Shown here piece by piece: positions 53,369-62,643 of a DNA stretch of 64,000 nucleotides. The notes under the pieces are model-generated. The model was given only the letters and a program-made list of their open reading frames with translations, did not search any database and was not told the origin of the DNA. The stretch spans positions 248,001 through 312,000 of the forward strand of contig NZ_JANHOF010000005.1 of assembly GCF_024498075.1 (NCBI RefSeq), in the 5' to 3' direction. Source of the stretch: Paenibacillus mendelii (GTDB lineage: Bacteria > Bacillota > Bacilli > Paenibacillales > Paenibacillaceae). The position numbers were made by a program, and so were the translations under genes. How positions within the stretch are numbered: position 1 is the first letter of the stretch; every line of letters begins with the position of its first letter.

Positions 53369-54043
53369 CTAGCCGCTTACCGTAAAGGCTGCGAGTGCCC
53401 AAGGGTATTCGGGGTCCTCCAATGTGCCGTCCTTGTAGGTGGATATGAGTGCCCAGCGGTCTTTGCCCGATGTGTTCGAGAAAGAGGAATGGAACAACAG
53501 ATCATGGAATATAATGGCGTCTCCCTTAGCTGCGTGCAGATCGGCCACTTGGGACTCCTTAATTTCTTCCTGCCCAAGCCGGTTACCGAACCCCATCCCA
53601 TCCGAAGCATCTCCGCCATGGCGTACGGCTCCGAGCAGATGGGAGCCGGGTACAACACGCAAGCATCCGTTCTCGGGAGTGGCATCATCCAAAGCGATCC
53701 ATACCGAAAATTTATGGCTGCCTTCCCAGTACGGATAATCTTGGTGCCAAGGTGATCCAAAATCGGTCGAGGCATTCTTGAATACGATCTTATCGCTGAG
53801 AAAGATGACGGAATCCCCGATGACTTCCTTTAACGCGGCTGCCAATTCGGGCTTGGCGGCAGCTGCTTTGAACATGGAGCTCGCTATCGACATTCCCACG
53901 TAGACCCCTACTTTATCCGCCCCCTTGTCAGCTAGAACAGCACGGGCCTCTTCTTTGAGCAATCGAACCTCATCCTCTGAAAAAAGCTGCGGCAGCACAA
54001 CATATCCCTGCCGATCAAATTGTTCCTTTAACGTGTCCTCCAT
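53369..54043 (-). CDS. PhyH family dioxygenase
   Basis: A 224-residue Fe(II)/2-oxoglutarate oxygenase, compact for the family. H100 and D102 (SPWHQDYPYWEG) and H185 (FHDLLFHSSFSN) form the iron site; R196 (KDRWALISTY) should bind 2-oxoglutarate. RVVPGSHLLG is the usual strand. The substrate is unknown. The start ATG at 54043 is preceded by GGAGG. It lies 91 bases downstream of an AraC regulator gene on the same strand, a pairing repeated elsewhere in the window. Confidence 0.9.
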   Translation of the reverse strand: MEDTLKEQFDRQGYVVLPQLFSEDEVRLLKEEARAVLADKGADKVGVYVGMSIASSMFKAAAAKPELAAALKEVIGDSVIFLSDKIVFKNASTDFGSPWHQDYPYWEGSHKFSVWIALDDATPENGCLRVVPGSHLLGAVRHGGDASDGMGFGNRLGQEEIKESQVADLHAAKGDAIIFHDLLFHSSFSNTSGKDRWALISTYKDGTLEDPEYPWALAAFTVSG

Positions 54044-54134
54044 ACGGGTGGACCTCCTTCTTCCATGCGAGGAAGTTTATAATGGGCATTCAACAATCGA
54101 CCGATACCGAGAAACTAGGAGCAGTTGATTAACT

Positions 54135-54944
54135 TCAGCTGCTCCAGACGTTTGAGCGGATGTCCTTGGGCGGCCGTCCTTTGTAGGCTCTAACCATGCG
54201 GGCGAAATGGTAGGATGTCTTAAAGCCGCATCGTTCGGCAATCTCTCCGACGGCCAGTCCGGTCGTACGGAGCAGCTCGACACCCCGCTCTACGCGATAT
54301 CGCCATAGATACTGCGTAGGAGTCATCTCTTCATATTTGCGAAACAGACGAATAAGATGCCCCGGCGATACGTTTGCGTTGGCCGCCAGATCAGCCAGCG
54401 CGAGCTCGTCGTGATAACGCTCCTGAATAAGCGATTTTACTTGAGGGATGGCCGGATGAACGGCGGAGTCGATTGCGCCGCTGCGGCACTCGGCAGCATA
54501 CAGCTGGAATGCGCCAAGCGCCAACGTGTTTCGCACTTTATTGCCGCCTTGAATGCCCTGCTTCTGCAATCCGACCATAATATCAAGCAGCTGGTTCAGC
54601 TGCTCCGAAATCGGAAGCGACTCGGGCAGCCCCTCCAATACATCGAGCTCCTCCGCCTCGATACGGTACGTGAACACGGTGATCCAGCGGTGCCAGGTTT
54701 CTTCTTTCTCATCGAAGGCGATATACACCTGGTGCCCAGGCAGAATGAGAAACACATGGCCGGGCTGCAGCTGCTTCGCAATACCGTCAATCTCGATGTG
54801 CATGGATCCGCTGTGCAGAAGCACGAGCTGCAGCTCGCTCTGCATTCTCGGTCCGTACGTGCAGCCGGGCGCATTCACAATCGTACCCGCATAGCATTCT
54901 AGCGCCTCGAATGACAAGAAATTTTTCTCACCGTCTGCCGGCAT
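54135..54944 (-). CDS. AraC family regulator with cupin sensor
   Basis: A 269-residue AraC regulator. N-terminal cupin-like ligand domain (residues about 10-100, with HIEIDGIAKQLQPGHVFLILPGH) and C-terminal double HTH (about 165-265, with LALADLAANANVSPGHLIRLFRKYEEMTPTQYL and VGEIAERCGFKTSYHFARMVRAYKGRPPKDI). It is upstream of, and co-directional with, the PhyH gene, which it probably controls. The ligand is unknown but is likely a sugar. Confidence 0.93.
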   Translation of the reverse strand: MPADGEKNFLSFEALECYAGTIVNAPGCTYGPRMQSELQLVLLHSGSMHIEIDGIAKQLQPGHVFLILPGHQVYIAFDEKEETWHRWITVFTYRIEAEELDVLEGLPESLPISEQLNQLLDIMVGLQKQGIQGGNKVRNTLALGAFQLYAAECRSGAIDSAVHPAIPQVKSLIQERYHDELALADLAANANVSPGHLIRLFRKYEEMTPTQYLWRYRVERGVELLRTTGLAVGEIAERCGFKTSYHFARMVRAYKGRPPKDIRSNVWSS

Positions 54945-55155
54945 CCTCTAGTCCCCCAATCCCGACTCGGTACTCTAAAAGTAGCGTAGTTTGGATGATT
55001 GTGAAATGCATAAGAAACGCTTCTTTGTGTCTGAAATGAGCAATTGCTTAATGATTCTCGCAGCGCCCATCGTTTTCCTGTTAACGTCACGATTGTATGC
55101 CGTTTGACATACGCTATTGGAGCTAGCTCCACACCTTCGATTGGGAGTTGAAGAG

Positions 55156-55959
55156 ATGTCAGGCGGATCAAACAAGCAGACTGGAGAAGGTTCCAGAATT
55201 GATATTTTTATTCCGGCGATTGAGAAGGATCTAGGGACCCTGCCCTATGTGATCGATAGTGCGAAGAAACATGTTCAGCACCCGATCGGCCGAATTTATG
55301 TGGTATCGCCGGACAGCGCCAGAATCAAGAGCGTTTGCCGGCGCAAAGGCTGTACCTTTGTCAATGAAAGATCGCTGCTTCCAATTACGAAGGCGGACAT
55401 CCATTACCGATCCAAGAAGTGGGATCGTTCGGGGTGGCTTTACCAGCAGCTGTTGAAGCTTGGCGGCGATAAATTAGGCAGCCAGAAGCACTATTTGGTT
55501 ATGGATGCGGATACGGTGCTCATTCGCCCGCATACGTTCAAATCCGGGGGCAAGCCTGTGTTTTACTGCCGGAAGTGGAGCCAGCCGGAATACTTTAGAA
55601 CGTACAGTAAGCTGATGGGGAAGAAGAAGACGGCAGCCTCTTCATTCGTGACGCATTATATGCTGTTCAATAAGGCGAAGGTCGCTCAATTGAAACAGAA
55701 GATTGCCGCGAAGCATGGCACCAGCTGGTATACCGCCATCATTCGCAGCATTGACAAAACGAAGCAGTTCGGCTTCTCCGAATATGAGACTTATGGAAAT
55801 TACATCCATTCCATCCAGCCGGGGCAGCTCGTGATAAGAAGTGCCATGAATAAAAGCCTGTCCATGAATGCATCGCAGGTGTCCTCCGCACGGATGAAAG
55901 AGCTTGCCAAGAAATATCGTTCGATCTCGTTCCATAAGCGAAAATGTTATGTGCGGTAA
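55156..55959 (+). CDS. DUF6492 family protein, glycosyltransferase-like
   Basis: A 267-residue protein that resembles DUF6492. It has a nucleotide-sugar-transferase-like layout: an N-terminal DIFIPAIEKDLGTLPYVIDS and a DxD-type motif in YLVMDADTVLIRP (residues about 114-126), often a metal/sugar-nucleotide site. The C-terminal half is basic (ISFHKRKCYVR). No membrane segment is seen. ATG 55156 follows GGGAG by 8 bases. It stands alone, so acceptor and product are unknown; a role in surface glycans is inference. Confidence 0.7.
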   Translation: MSGGSNKQTGEGSRIDIFIPAIEKDLGTLPYVIDSAKKHVQHPIGRIYVVSPDSARIKSVCRRKGCTFVNERSLLPITKADIHYRSKKWDRSGWLYQQLLKLGGDKLGSQKHYLVMDADTVLIRPHTFKSGGKPVFYCRKWSQPEYFRTYSKLMGKKKTAASSFVTHYMLFNKAKVAQLKQKIAAKHGTSWYTAIIRSIDKTKQFGFSEYETYGNYIHSIQPGQLVIRSAMNKSLSMNASQVSSARMKELAKKYRSISFHKRKCYVR

Positions 55960-56055
55960 TGCTGCGGCATCATAAGCAGCTGTTCGTGCGGGATATAAAT
56001 GAACAAGAGCAGCCCTCTGAATCCAGATGGCTGCTCTTACTTATTCTCTATGATT

Positions 56056-58815
56056 CTATTCGCTGAATCTGCGGCCGAGGGTAATGATTTCTGCTGGCTT
56101 GATGTTCACGCGCAGCAGTCCGTCCGAAGCCGCCGTGAGCGGCTCGCCTTGTTCCTCCATAATATTGCTTGCATACCAAGCTGTCCGGTCATCACTAACC
56201 TGTACAATCAGCTCGGTCGGCTCGGTAGATAGATTATACCAGCGTACGATCAAGTCCTGGCTCTCTTCCGCGATCTTGACGGTCGAGAGAGCAAGACGAT
56301 CGCCTTCCCAATTCAACCAACCATGGACAGGAGGCAGGGAGCCTTGATGAATATCCGTCTGAGCGGCGATCCATGGTATTTGGAATTGGTAAGCTTCGGC
56401 CGCTGCCTTCTCACGCTGCTGGGAGCCGTCGTATGGAATGAGAGCAAACTGAACGCTCTGTTCTCCGATACATTGGGCTTCGGGTGTCGGGAAAGCTCCC
56501 CAGTCGCCGAGCTCGCCAACCGCGCGCAGCAGCGTGACCGCAATCGTGCCCCGATTATCGCGCAGCACCTCATATTCATTCAGACCGATGTTAGCAACGG
56601 CAAGCCCGCGCTTGGCCTCGTCTACTGCCACGAAGGATTGCTGATGCTGGGTATTGCTTGGATTCCGCCATTCCGGCGATGGGATGTTCGGCCGCTCAGC
56701 GATTTCGAAGATAGAATCCGCATGATGGGAGGCTGCCAGGATATCGGTCGGGAACAAGGCCCGAAGCCGGTGATCACTGGCTTGATTATCGAATGAAGTC
56801 TTTACCATCACTGCGCGTACACCTTGCTGGACGGTCACTTGAGTCCGAATGACGAAAGGCGTCATGGTTGTCGAACGCTGCGACTTACGAGCCTGGAGCG
56901 GAACCATGGCAGCCATTTCGCGCTGCAGCAGAGCATCCGCATCTGCCGGGAGTGACCAGTGGTGAACGATTTCGACTGTGGTCTGCGAAGGGGTCTGCGC
57001 CATAAGCGATATCTCGGCCGTTAGCCCTTTCGTTGTTAATGCTTCATCGCCTTCAGGCTGTTTAAACATATATTCATTCCCGATATCGCCGACATCTTCG
57101 TATACGCATAAATCGCGGTAGACCTGACCGGTAGCTTTGATCTCCATAGACAAACTTCCGTTATCATGTACCATAACGGCGATGAATTCGTTTTCGAGCA
57201 ATCGCGGGGTCGCGGCATTCCCTTCATCGGCGCCAGGAAGGATGGCAGCCTTCATCCTGGCAGCAGCATCTCCGCTAGCCGGGACCCATGCGAAGGTTTG
57301 GTATCCGAGCGGCGGCACATCTTCGACGCCGAGGGTGACACGAACGCGCCGTGCCATATAGGGCTGGCGGAAACGATCGTCCGGCAGTGAATAATTGAAC
57401 TTGACGCCTAGATCCTCGATCTGTGCCGTGGTCAGTGTTCTGCCTTCATGATCCACGATATACCCGCCCGCGATATCCATCTGTTCCAGCTCCGCATAGA
57501 TTTCGGAAGGGGAAGGCTCGTATAGGGGCTTGCGGGCAACTTCCAAATCCACCTGAACGGTTCCCGTACGCCGCCAGCCTGAATAGTTGGCTGCTGCGAA
57601 TGGTACGGCTCCCTCGAATGAATCGAACATTGTCGTATCGATCTGTTTCAGCATAGCCTGGAGGCTGTCCTCGACAAGAGTCTCGGCTACGCCTTGGCTC
57701 TTAGCGAAGCGTGACATCATCTCACGATGGACCTCATCCACGCTGCAGCCGCATATACTATCATGCGGATGGTTCTGCATCAGCGTCTTCCAGGCGTAAG
57801 TGAACAGATGATGCGGATAGCTTCGTCCAAGAAGACTAGCAATCGCAGCAGCCGGCTCGGCGACCTTCTCGAGAAGGGTCTGCACATGAGCATTGGCCTG
57901 CTTGATATAGACGCGTGCGGATGCTGTATTGACGAGAGTCGACCATCCGTCCGTCCGTTGGCTCCGAAGCTCGCCATTCACGACGGCGAGAGGGGTATCG
58001 ATAGCCGCCGTTACGGACCGGGCATAGTCTTCAAAGTTCGAATGTACAAAATCATAGTCGGGATAAAGCTCGCGTGCTTGATGAAGGGCGATAGAAAGGT
58101 CCGTCTGTACCGGCTGATGGTCGCAGCCATTCATGAACAGCAGATGCGGCGTCGATGCGAAACGTTCAACATCGGGCAGCTTGTTCTGCCAATAGGCTCG
58201 AGCCGCCGATTCATCAACAGGAGCTTCCATGCCGTTGTGATACCAGTTCGCAAACAGAATGCCAAGCACCTCAGAGCCGTCGGGCGCACGCCAGGTCAAC
58301 TCCGAGTAAGGTGATTCGTAAGCCTCCGAATCGGAGACGGAATTGTTGAAGCCGGTGGGCTTGACACCCCGGCCGAATACAGCGGTATCCATCCCTGCTT
58401 GTCTAATCAGCTGAGGGGCTTGCCCCATATTGCCGAATGAATCGGGGAAGTAGCCAATTTTCGTGATTGGCCCGAACGCCCTGGCGTCCTTATGCCCGAC
58501 TAGCAGATTACGCACATTGGCTTCGCTGCTCGTGAGGAACTCATCCTGCAGGATGTACCAAGGCCCGATCCGCAGCCGGCCCTCTTGGACATAGCGGACC
58601 AGCTTCTCCCGCTGTTCCGGGCGGACCTGCAAATAATCGTCCAGGATGATGGTTTGTCCATCCAGATGAAAGCTATGAAATTCCGGGTCTCTGTCGAATG
58701 TTTCCAGCAGCGTGTCCATTAATGCAATCAGCTTGACATGATGCTTCTCATAGGGCATGTACCATTCCCGGTCCCAATGTGTGTGGGAGATGACGTGCAC
58801 GGTTTTTCTGGCCAT
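56056..58815 (-). CDS. GH38 alpha-mannosidase
   Basis: A 919-residue glycoside hydrolase family 38 enzyme. The metal site begins with H11/H13 and D15 (SHTHWDREW), and the catalytic nucleophile is D125 (GYFPDSFGNMGQ). The HPHDSICGCSVDEVHREM segment adds metal contacts. A middle helical domain and beta-rich C-terminal domains follow. It removes terminal alpha-mannosyl residues from oligosaccharides or mannosylglycerate; no signal peptide, so it acts in the cytoplasm. ATG 58815 follows AAAGGAGC. It is divergent from a GntR-LacI regulator gene. Confidence 0.94.
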   Translation of the reverse strand: MARKTVHVISHTHWDREWYMPYEKHHVKLIALMDTLLETFDRDPEFHSFHLDGQTIILDDYLQVRPEQREKLVRYVQEGRLRIGPWYILQDEFLTSSEANVRNLLVGHKDARAFGPITKIGYFPDSFGNMGQAPQLIRQAGMDTAVFGRGVKPTGFNNSVSDSEAYESPYSELTWRAPDGSEVLGILFANWYHNGMEAPVDESAARAYWQNKLPDVERFASTPHLLFMNGCDHQPVQTDLSIALHQARELYPDYDFVHSNFEDYARSVTAAIDTPLAVVNGELRSQRTDGWSTLVNTASARVYIKQANAHVQTLLEKVAEPAAAIASLLGRSYPHHLFTYAWKTLMQNHPHDSICGCSVDEVHREMMSRFAKSQGVAETLVEDSLQAMLKQIDTTMFDSFEGAVPFAAANYSGWRRTGTVQVDLEVARKPLYEPSPSEIYAELEQMDIAGGYIVDHEGRTLTTAQIEDLGVKFNYSLPDDRFRQPYMARRVRVTLGVEDVPPLGYQTFAWVPASGDAAARMKAAILPGADEGNAATPRLLENEFIAVMVHDNGSLSMEIKATGQVYRDLCVYEDVGDIGNEYMFKQPEGDEALTTKGLTAEISLMAQTPSQTTVEIVHHWSLPADADALLQREMAAMVPLQARKSQRSTTMTPFVIRTQVTVQQGVRAVMVKTSFDNQASDHRLRALFPTDILAASHHADSIFEIAERPNIPSPEWRNPSNTQHQQSFVAVDEAKRGLAVANIGLNEYEVLRDNRGTIAVTLLRAVGELGDWGAFPTPEAQCIGEQSVQFALIPYDGSQQREKAAAEAYQFQIPWIAAQTDIHQGSLPPVHGWLNWEGDRLALSTVKIAEESQDLIVRWYNLSTEPTELIVQVSDDRTAWYASNIMEEQGEPLTAASDGLLRVNIKPAEIITLGRRFSE

Positions 58816-58827
58816 CGTTTCAGCTCC

Positions 58828-58856
58828 TTTGTTTATATAACAAATATACAAGTATA
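58828..58856. promoter_or_regulatory. Two palindromes between GH38 and regulator genes
   Basis: TTTGTTTATATAACAAA (58828-58844) has perfect 6-base arms around TATAT, and TATACAAGTATA (58845-58856) is also palindromic. They directly abut the GH38 ribosome-binding site, a plausible repressor site for the divergent GntR-LacI hybrid. Confidence 0.65.
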
Positions 58857-58969
58857 AGAGAACCTGTTATAATCCAATAATAATAAAGTCATGCTGCAAC
58901 TGTAAACATACATAATGAGTTGTATGGAATAAAGTTGTTTATTGGTTATATTAATTGAGGTGGTTGAAA

Positions 58970-60064
58970 TTGGACAAAAAAGAGAAGCGGACGCCGTTAT
59001 ACAGCCAGGTCCGCGATTATGTAAGGGATCAGATTCAGCAAGGGAAGTGGAAGGAAGGGCATCGACTGCCATCGGAGACTCAGCTGAGCAGGCAGTTTGA
59101 CGTCAGCCGGATCACGATTCGGAGCGCTTTAACGCAGCTCGTGGATGAAGGCATCATATACCGTATACAGGGGCGGGGCTCCTTCGTAACGATGAACGAG
59201 CAGAGCGGGGAGCCGGTCCGTTATCAGAAGGCGGAAGAAGAGCTGCAGCTTATTGCATTCATGATCCCGCGAGTGGAGGGCAGGTTTACAACAAGCTTAT
59301 TGACCGGGGTGGATAATGAGCTTGCCCATTCCAAATACCGGATTATGCTGCTTCGCACGAACGATTCCCAGGAAGCTGAGGAACAGCTCCTTCATGAAGC
59401 GGTTCGGTCCGGCGTGAAGGGGATCATCGTCTATCCGGCGGACGGGCAAACCTACAATGAGACCATGCTGCGCCTCTCGATGGATCGATTTCCCATTATC
59501 GTTATTGACCGATACCTCCGGGGTGTGGATACAAACTGTGTCTGCTCGGATCATTTTGCCGGGGCTTATGCGGCAACCGAGCATCTGCTGAAGCTCTCGC
59601 ACCGCGAGATTGCATTCATCTCTACATCCTTTACCGGAACGACTAGTCTTGAGGAACGGCTTGAAGGCTATAAGCAGGCGCTTGCAGATCACGGCGTTGC
59701 CTTCGACCGCAGACGGGTTTTGGATTGCGCAGAGCCGGAAGCTATACGCCGATTTCTATCGGAGCAGAGCGGCTTGACGGCTCTATTCGCTGCCAATGAC
59801 GGCGTTGGGCTCGCATCGATCCGGGCAGCGGAAGCCATTGGCAAATCCGTTCCGGAACAATTGTCCGTCGTCTTTTTTGACGATTATGATCATGCCGAAG
59901 ATGCTAAGATTCCACCAACCTGCGTTGCTCAGCAAGGAGTTGAGATCGGCAGGCAATCGGCGCAAAGATTGCTCTCTTTGCTTGAACGGCCTAATCAGGA
60001 GCGAATCCGGATTCGGGTACCGGCACAGCTGATTGTCCGGCGCTCGACGGCGCCTCCTGGCTGA
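58970..60064 (+). CDS. GntR-LacI hybrid (AraR-like) regulator
   Basis: A 364-residue regulator with an N-terminal GntR winged helix (residues about 6-75, LPSETQLSRQFDVSRITIRSALTQLVDEG) fused to a LacI-type sugar-binding domain (about 88-360, with VCSDHFAGAYAATEHLLKLSHREIAFIS and LFAANDGVGLASIRAAEAIGKSVPE). This is the AraR architecture of Bacillus. TTG 58970 follows GAGGTGG. It is divergent from the GH38 gene and probably represses it until a sugar binds. Confidence 0.92.
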   Translation: MDKKEKRTPLYSQVRDYVRDQIQQGKWKEGHRLPSETQLSRQFDVSRITIRSALTQLVDEGIIYRIQGRGSFVTMNEQSGEPVRYQKAEEELQLIAFMIPRVEGRFTTSLLTGVDNELAHSKYRIMLLRTNDSQEAEEQLLHEAVRSGVKGIIVYPADGQTYNETMLRLSMDRFPIIVIDRYLRGVDTNCVCSDHFAGAYAATEHLLKLSHREIAFISTSFTGTTSLEERLEGYKQALADHGVAFDRRRVLDCAEPEAIRRFLSEQSGLTALFAANDGVGLASIRAAEAIGKSVPEQLSVVFFDDYDHAEDAKIPPTCVAQQGVEIGRQSAQRLLSLLERPNQERIRIRVPAQLIVRRSTAPPG

Positions 60065-60143
60065 ACTGGAGGCAGGCGTTCAATTAAGAGGATTGGAAGC
60101 GGCCACTAGTGAAGGTTATTGCTGGAAATTAGGAGTATTCCGT

Positions 60144-60172
60144 TTGCTTCCTACCGTTTCATCGTTTATCCT
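60144..60172 (+). promoter_or_regulatory. Weak promoter of DGQHR pair
   Basis: TTGCTT (60144-60149), 17 bases and TATCCT (60167-60172), each 4 of 6 to consensus, lie about 40 bases before the first DGQHR gene. Confidence 0.45.
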
Positions 60173-60212
60173 AGAGTTAACAATTTAACAATTCTTTAAT
60201 GGAGGTTTTATA

Positions 60213-61349
60213 ATGGAACCGGTGCAATCGCTATCTGACTTGCTATCCACGGGTCACTCCGGAGCTTCGATTGAAGTGCCGGGGAGATTAGCGCGAACCT
60301 TTGGGCAAACGACGCTATCGACCACGCTGCCGATGAGCAAGCTTTTCTCAATTTATGAAATTGATTTGGAAGTGCAGAGACAGCTGATTCCGAAGAATGT
60401 TTCCAGACTTGTAGATTACATTCTGCTCTACTTGGATCATGGGCAGAACATCTACTTCCCAGGTGTCATTCTATCCGCACGGGGCGCAGGAAGCTACGAT
60501 ACGGAGCGGGAGAAATACTACCTGCAGCCGGTCGAGAAGTGCTATGTCGTGGATGGACAGCATCGCTTGGCGGCTTTCCGCCGGGTTATGGAGACGCTGC
60601 AGAGCAATATGGCCAGAGCCAAGGATAGAAGGGAGTACGACCGTGTCGATGAAATTACGCAGAAGCTGCGTAAGCTCTATGAATTTCCGATGTCGGTCAT
60701 GTTCTACTTGGACATAAGCGCCCGTCAAGAACGGCAGCTGTTCTCTGATATTAACAAGCTTCCCCGTAAAATTGGCGGCAACTTGGCCGTGCTGCGCGAC
60801 CAACGCCGGTTCTATCATATTATGGCTTCTCGGCTTGTACAGGAACATTCGGTTATGGACCAGCTGCCGACCGATATGTTCTCCGAGCGAGGCAAGAGCT
60901 CTGAATATCTATTTGCCTATTCGCTCGTCACCGAGCTTCTGATTGCATTGTTCGAGGGCCGGTTGAAGTCGGCTGCCCGCAATAACGGCTATCATTACAC
61001 GGAGGAGTTTTTGGAAGAGCATCTGGACCATGCCGCCCATTATTTCAAGCTCCTGCTTAAATATTTGCCCGCTCCGGATAGGGGAGAGCTGTGCTGGACC
61101 GAGAATGTCCAGATTGCGCTCGGCCTCTTCCTCCACGAGGAAGCGTTCAAGTCAGGGCAGTTTAACAAATATACGCTTGAATATGCGGTAAAAATCTTAC
61201 CTCATATCGACTGGAATCTCATCTATAAGAACGACGAGAAGGACCGTCTGCCAAGAAGAAGCCGGATTATGAAGGCGTATCACTTTATTAAGGATTATTA
61301 TGATAAGGAGCATCTCATGCTCATATCGGATAAGGAGGATGTCGGCTAA
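60213..61349 (+). CDS. DGQHR-domain (DndB-like) protein, first of pair
   Basis: A 378-residue protein of the DndB/DGQHR family. The signature VDGQHRLAAF (D114-R118) and ERQLFSDINKLPRKIGG mark the ParB-like core. In dnd clusters DndB regulates phosphorothioate DNA modification; here no dndA, C, D, E or restriction genes are near, so the role is unknown. ATG 60213 follows GGAGG. It shares its last base with the second DGQHR gene's ATG (TAATG), so the two are translationally coupled. Confidence 0.82.
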   Translation: MEPVQSLSDLLSTGHSGASIEVPGRLARTFGQTTLSTTLPMSKLFSIYEIDLEVQRQLIPKNVSRLVDYILLYLDHGQNIYFPGVILSARGAGSYDTEREKYYLQPVEKCYVVDGQHRLAAFRRVMETLQSNMARAKDRREYDRVDEITQKLRKLYEFPMSVMFYLDISARQERQLFSDINKLPRKIGGNLAVLRDQRRFYHIMASRLVQEHSVMDQLPTDMFSERGKSSEYLFAYSLVTELLIALFEGRLKSAARNNGYHYTEEFLEEHLDHAAHYFKLLLKYLPAPDRGELCWTENVQIALGLFLHEEAFKSGQFNKYTLEYAVKILPHIDWNLIYKNDEKDRLPRRSRIMKAYHFIKDYYDKEHLMLISDKEDVG

Positions 61350-62503
61350 TGGACGGGTTGCGACTCAATATGACGATCCACCCTTATTGCGAACGGTTTG
61401 GACTCGCGACTGTTTCCTTAAGGGTTCACGATTTGCTCAACTATTCTACGATCGATCCCATGGTGCAGCGTAAGCTTAGCGGTATGCAGCGCCGTAAAAT
61501 CGCAAATTATTTGCAGGAACGTGAACTGGACCATGTCTTCTTCGGACCCGTTACGCTTTCGCTGCGCGATGTCGGGTCGCTCGCCAAGGGCGAGGATCAT
61601 CTCATTCTTCTTCATGGCTCCAAGCTGAGCATATTGGACGGTCAGCACCGGATCATGGCGCTCGGATACACGAACGAGCAGCTGATTAAAGAGAGCAGGA
61701 AGCATGAGCGTGAGGTTGCCAAGCTGAAGCTGAAGAGCCGCAGACTTCCGGATGACGAAAGCTTGAAGGAAGAGCTGGAGCAAGCGGAAGGGCTGCTCGC
61801 CAAGGTGGAAGAAAGAAGGCTGGACCTGCTGGAGAGCTTGCTGTCCGTCCAGCTGTATATCGGTCTGGGAGAAGAAGAGGAGAAGCAGCTGTTCGGAGAC
61901 ATTAACTCCAAGGTGCAGCTGGTCAGCAAGGAGCTCGGACATTCATTCGACGGAAGCGATCCGCTGAATATTGTGCTGCAGCAGCTGGCGGATCATAATG
62001 AGCTGCTGCGGACTGTCGGGATCGAGCGCAGAAATAACTTAACGTCCTACAACAAGAATTTCACCTGCTTCAGCTGGCTGTACTCCACGGCTACACTGCT
62101 CTTTACGGGCAAGATGAATCTGTCGTATGAGCTTGCTCGCCGCATCCGCAAGGATTCAACGACTCATGTGGAGCTGCTGCATCAATTCTTTAACGGCGTC
62201 CTGCCGCATATGCCTGAAATGCCGGGTACCGCGCAGTTCATCTCCTCGAGCCGTGTCGTTCAGGAGGCCATTGCGCTCTATGCGAACGGTTATTTGGTGA
62301 AGGACGGCAAATATAATACGGAGTGGGCGAGTTGCCTGGAAGTGCTCAGTCAAATTGATTGGTCGCATGACAACGAGGAGCTCATCGAGCGGTTCGGCCA
62401 GCTTGATAACGGAAAGCTAAACCTGGTTCACGAGAAATCGATGCGCAAGCATCTCAATTTTGTCGCTTATTTGGAAGGGCTGCGGGAAACTGCGGAAGTA
62501 TAA
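61349..62503 (+). CDS. DGQHR-domain (DndB-like) protein, second of pair
   Basis: A 384-residue paralogue. The signature LDGQHRIMAL (D97-R101) is followed by a charged, probably coiled-coil segment (residues about 112-165, ESRKHEREVAKLKLKSR) that the first protein has only in shorter form, then EKQLFGDINSKVQLVSKEL. The ExQLFxDIN motif is common to both. The pair is likely to form a complex, perhaps on DNA, but no nuclease or modification motif is visible. A perfect terminator follows. Confidence 0.82.
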   Translation: MDGLRLNMTIHPYCERFGLATVSLRVHDLLNYSTIDPMVQRKLSGMQRRKIANYLQERELDHVFFGPVTLSLRDVGSLAKGEDHLILLHGSKLSILDGQHRIMALGYTNEQLIKESRKHEREVAKLKLKSRRLPDDESLKEELEQAEGLLAKVEERRLDLLESLLSVQLYIGLGEEEEKQLFGDINSKVQLVSKELGHSFDGSDPLNIVLQQLADHNELLRTVGIERRNNLTSYNKNFTCFSWLYSTATLLFTGKMNLSYELARRIRKDSTTHVELLHQFFNGVLPHMPEMPGTAQFISSSRVVQEAIALYANGYLVKDGKYNTEWASCLEVLSQIDWSHDNEELIERFGQLDNGKLNLVHEKSMRKHLNFVAYLEGLRETAEV

Positions 62504-62536
62504 GCTCCCTTTCGATCCGAATAGAATCACTTATAA

Positions 62537-62573
62537 GAAACGGCTCCGTCCTAACGGAGCCGTTTCTTTGTTG
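62537..62573 (+). terminator. Terminator after DGQHR pair
   Basis: A perfect 13-bp stem, GAAACGGCTCCGT (62537-62549) with ACGGAGCCGTTTC (62554-62566), followed by TTTGTTG. Confidence 0.9.
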
Positions 62574-62643
62574 TGCGCTTGCTTCACTCCGCAAACTAGC
62601 ATTCGGACAACCTGCGAGCTGCGGACAGGAGACCCCCTTCAGC

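Noticed and set aside
60213-62503. Complete Dnd phosphorothioation system
   Set aside because: Only DndB-like genes are present; no cysteine desulfurase, DndC, DndD or DndE homologue is seen in the window.
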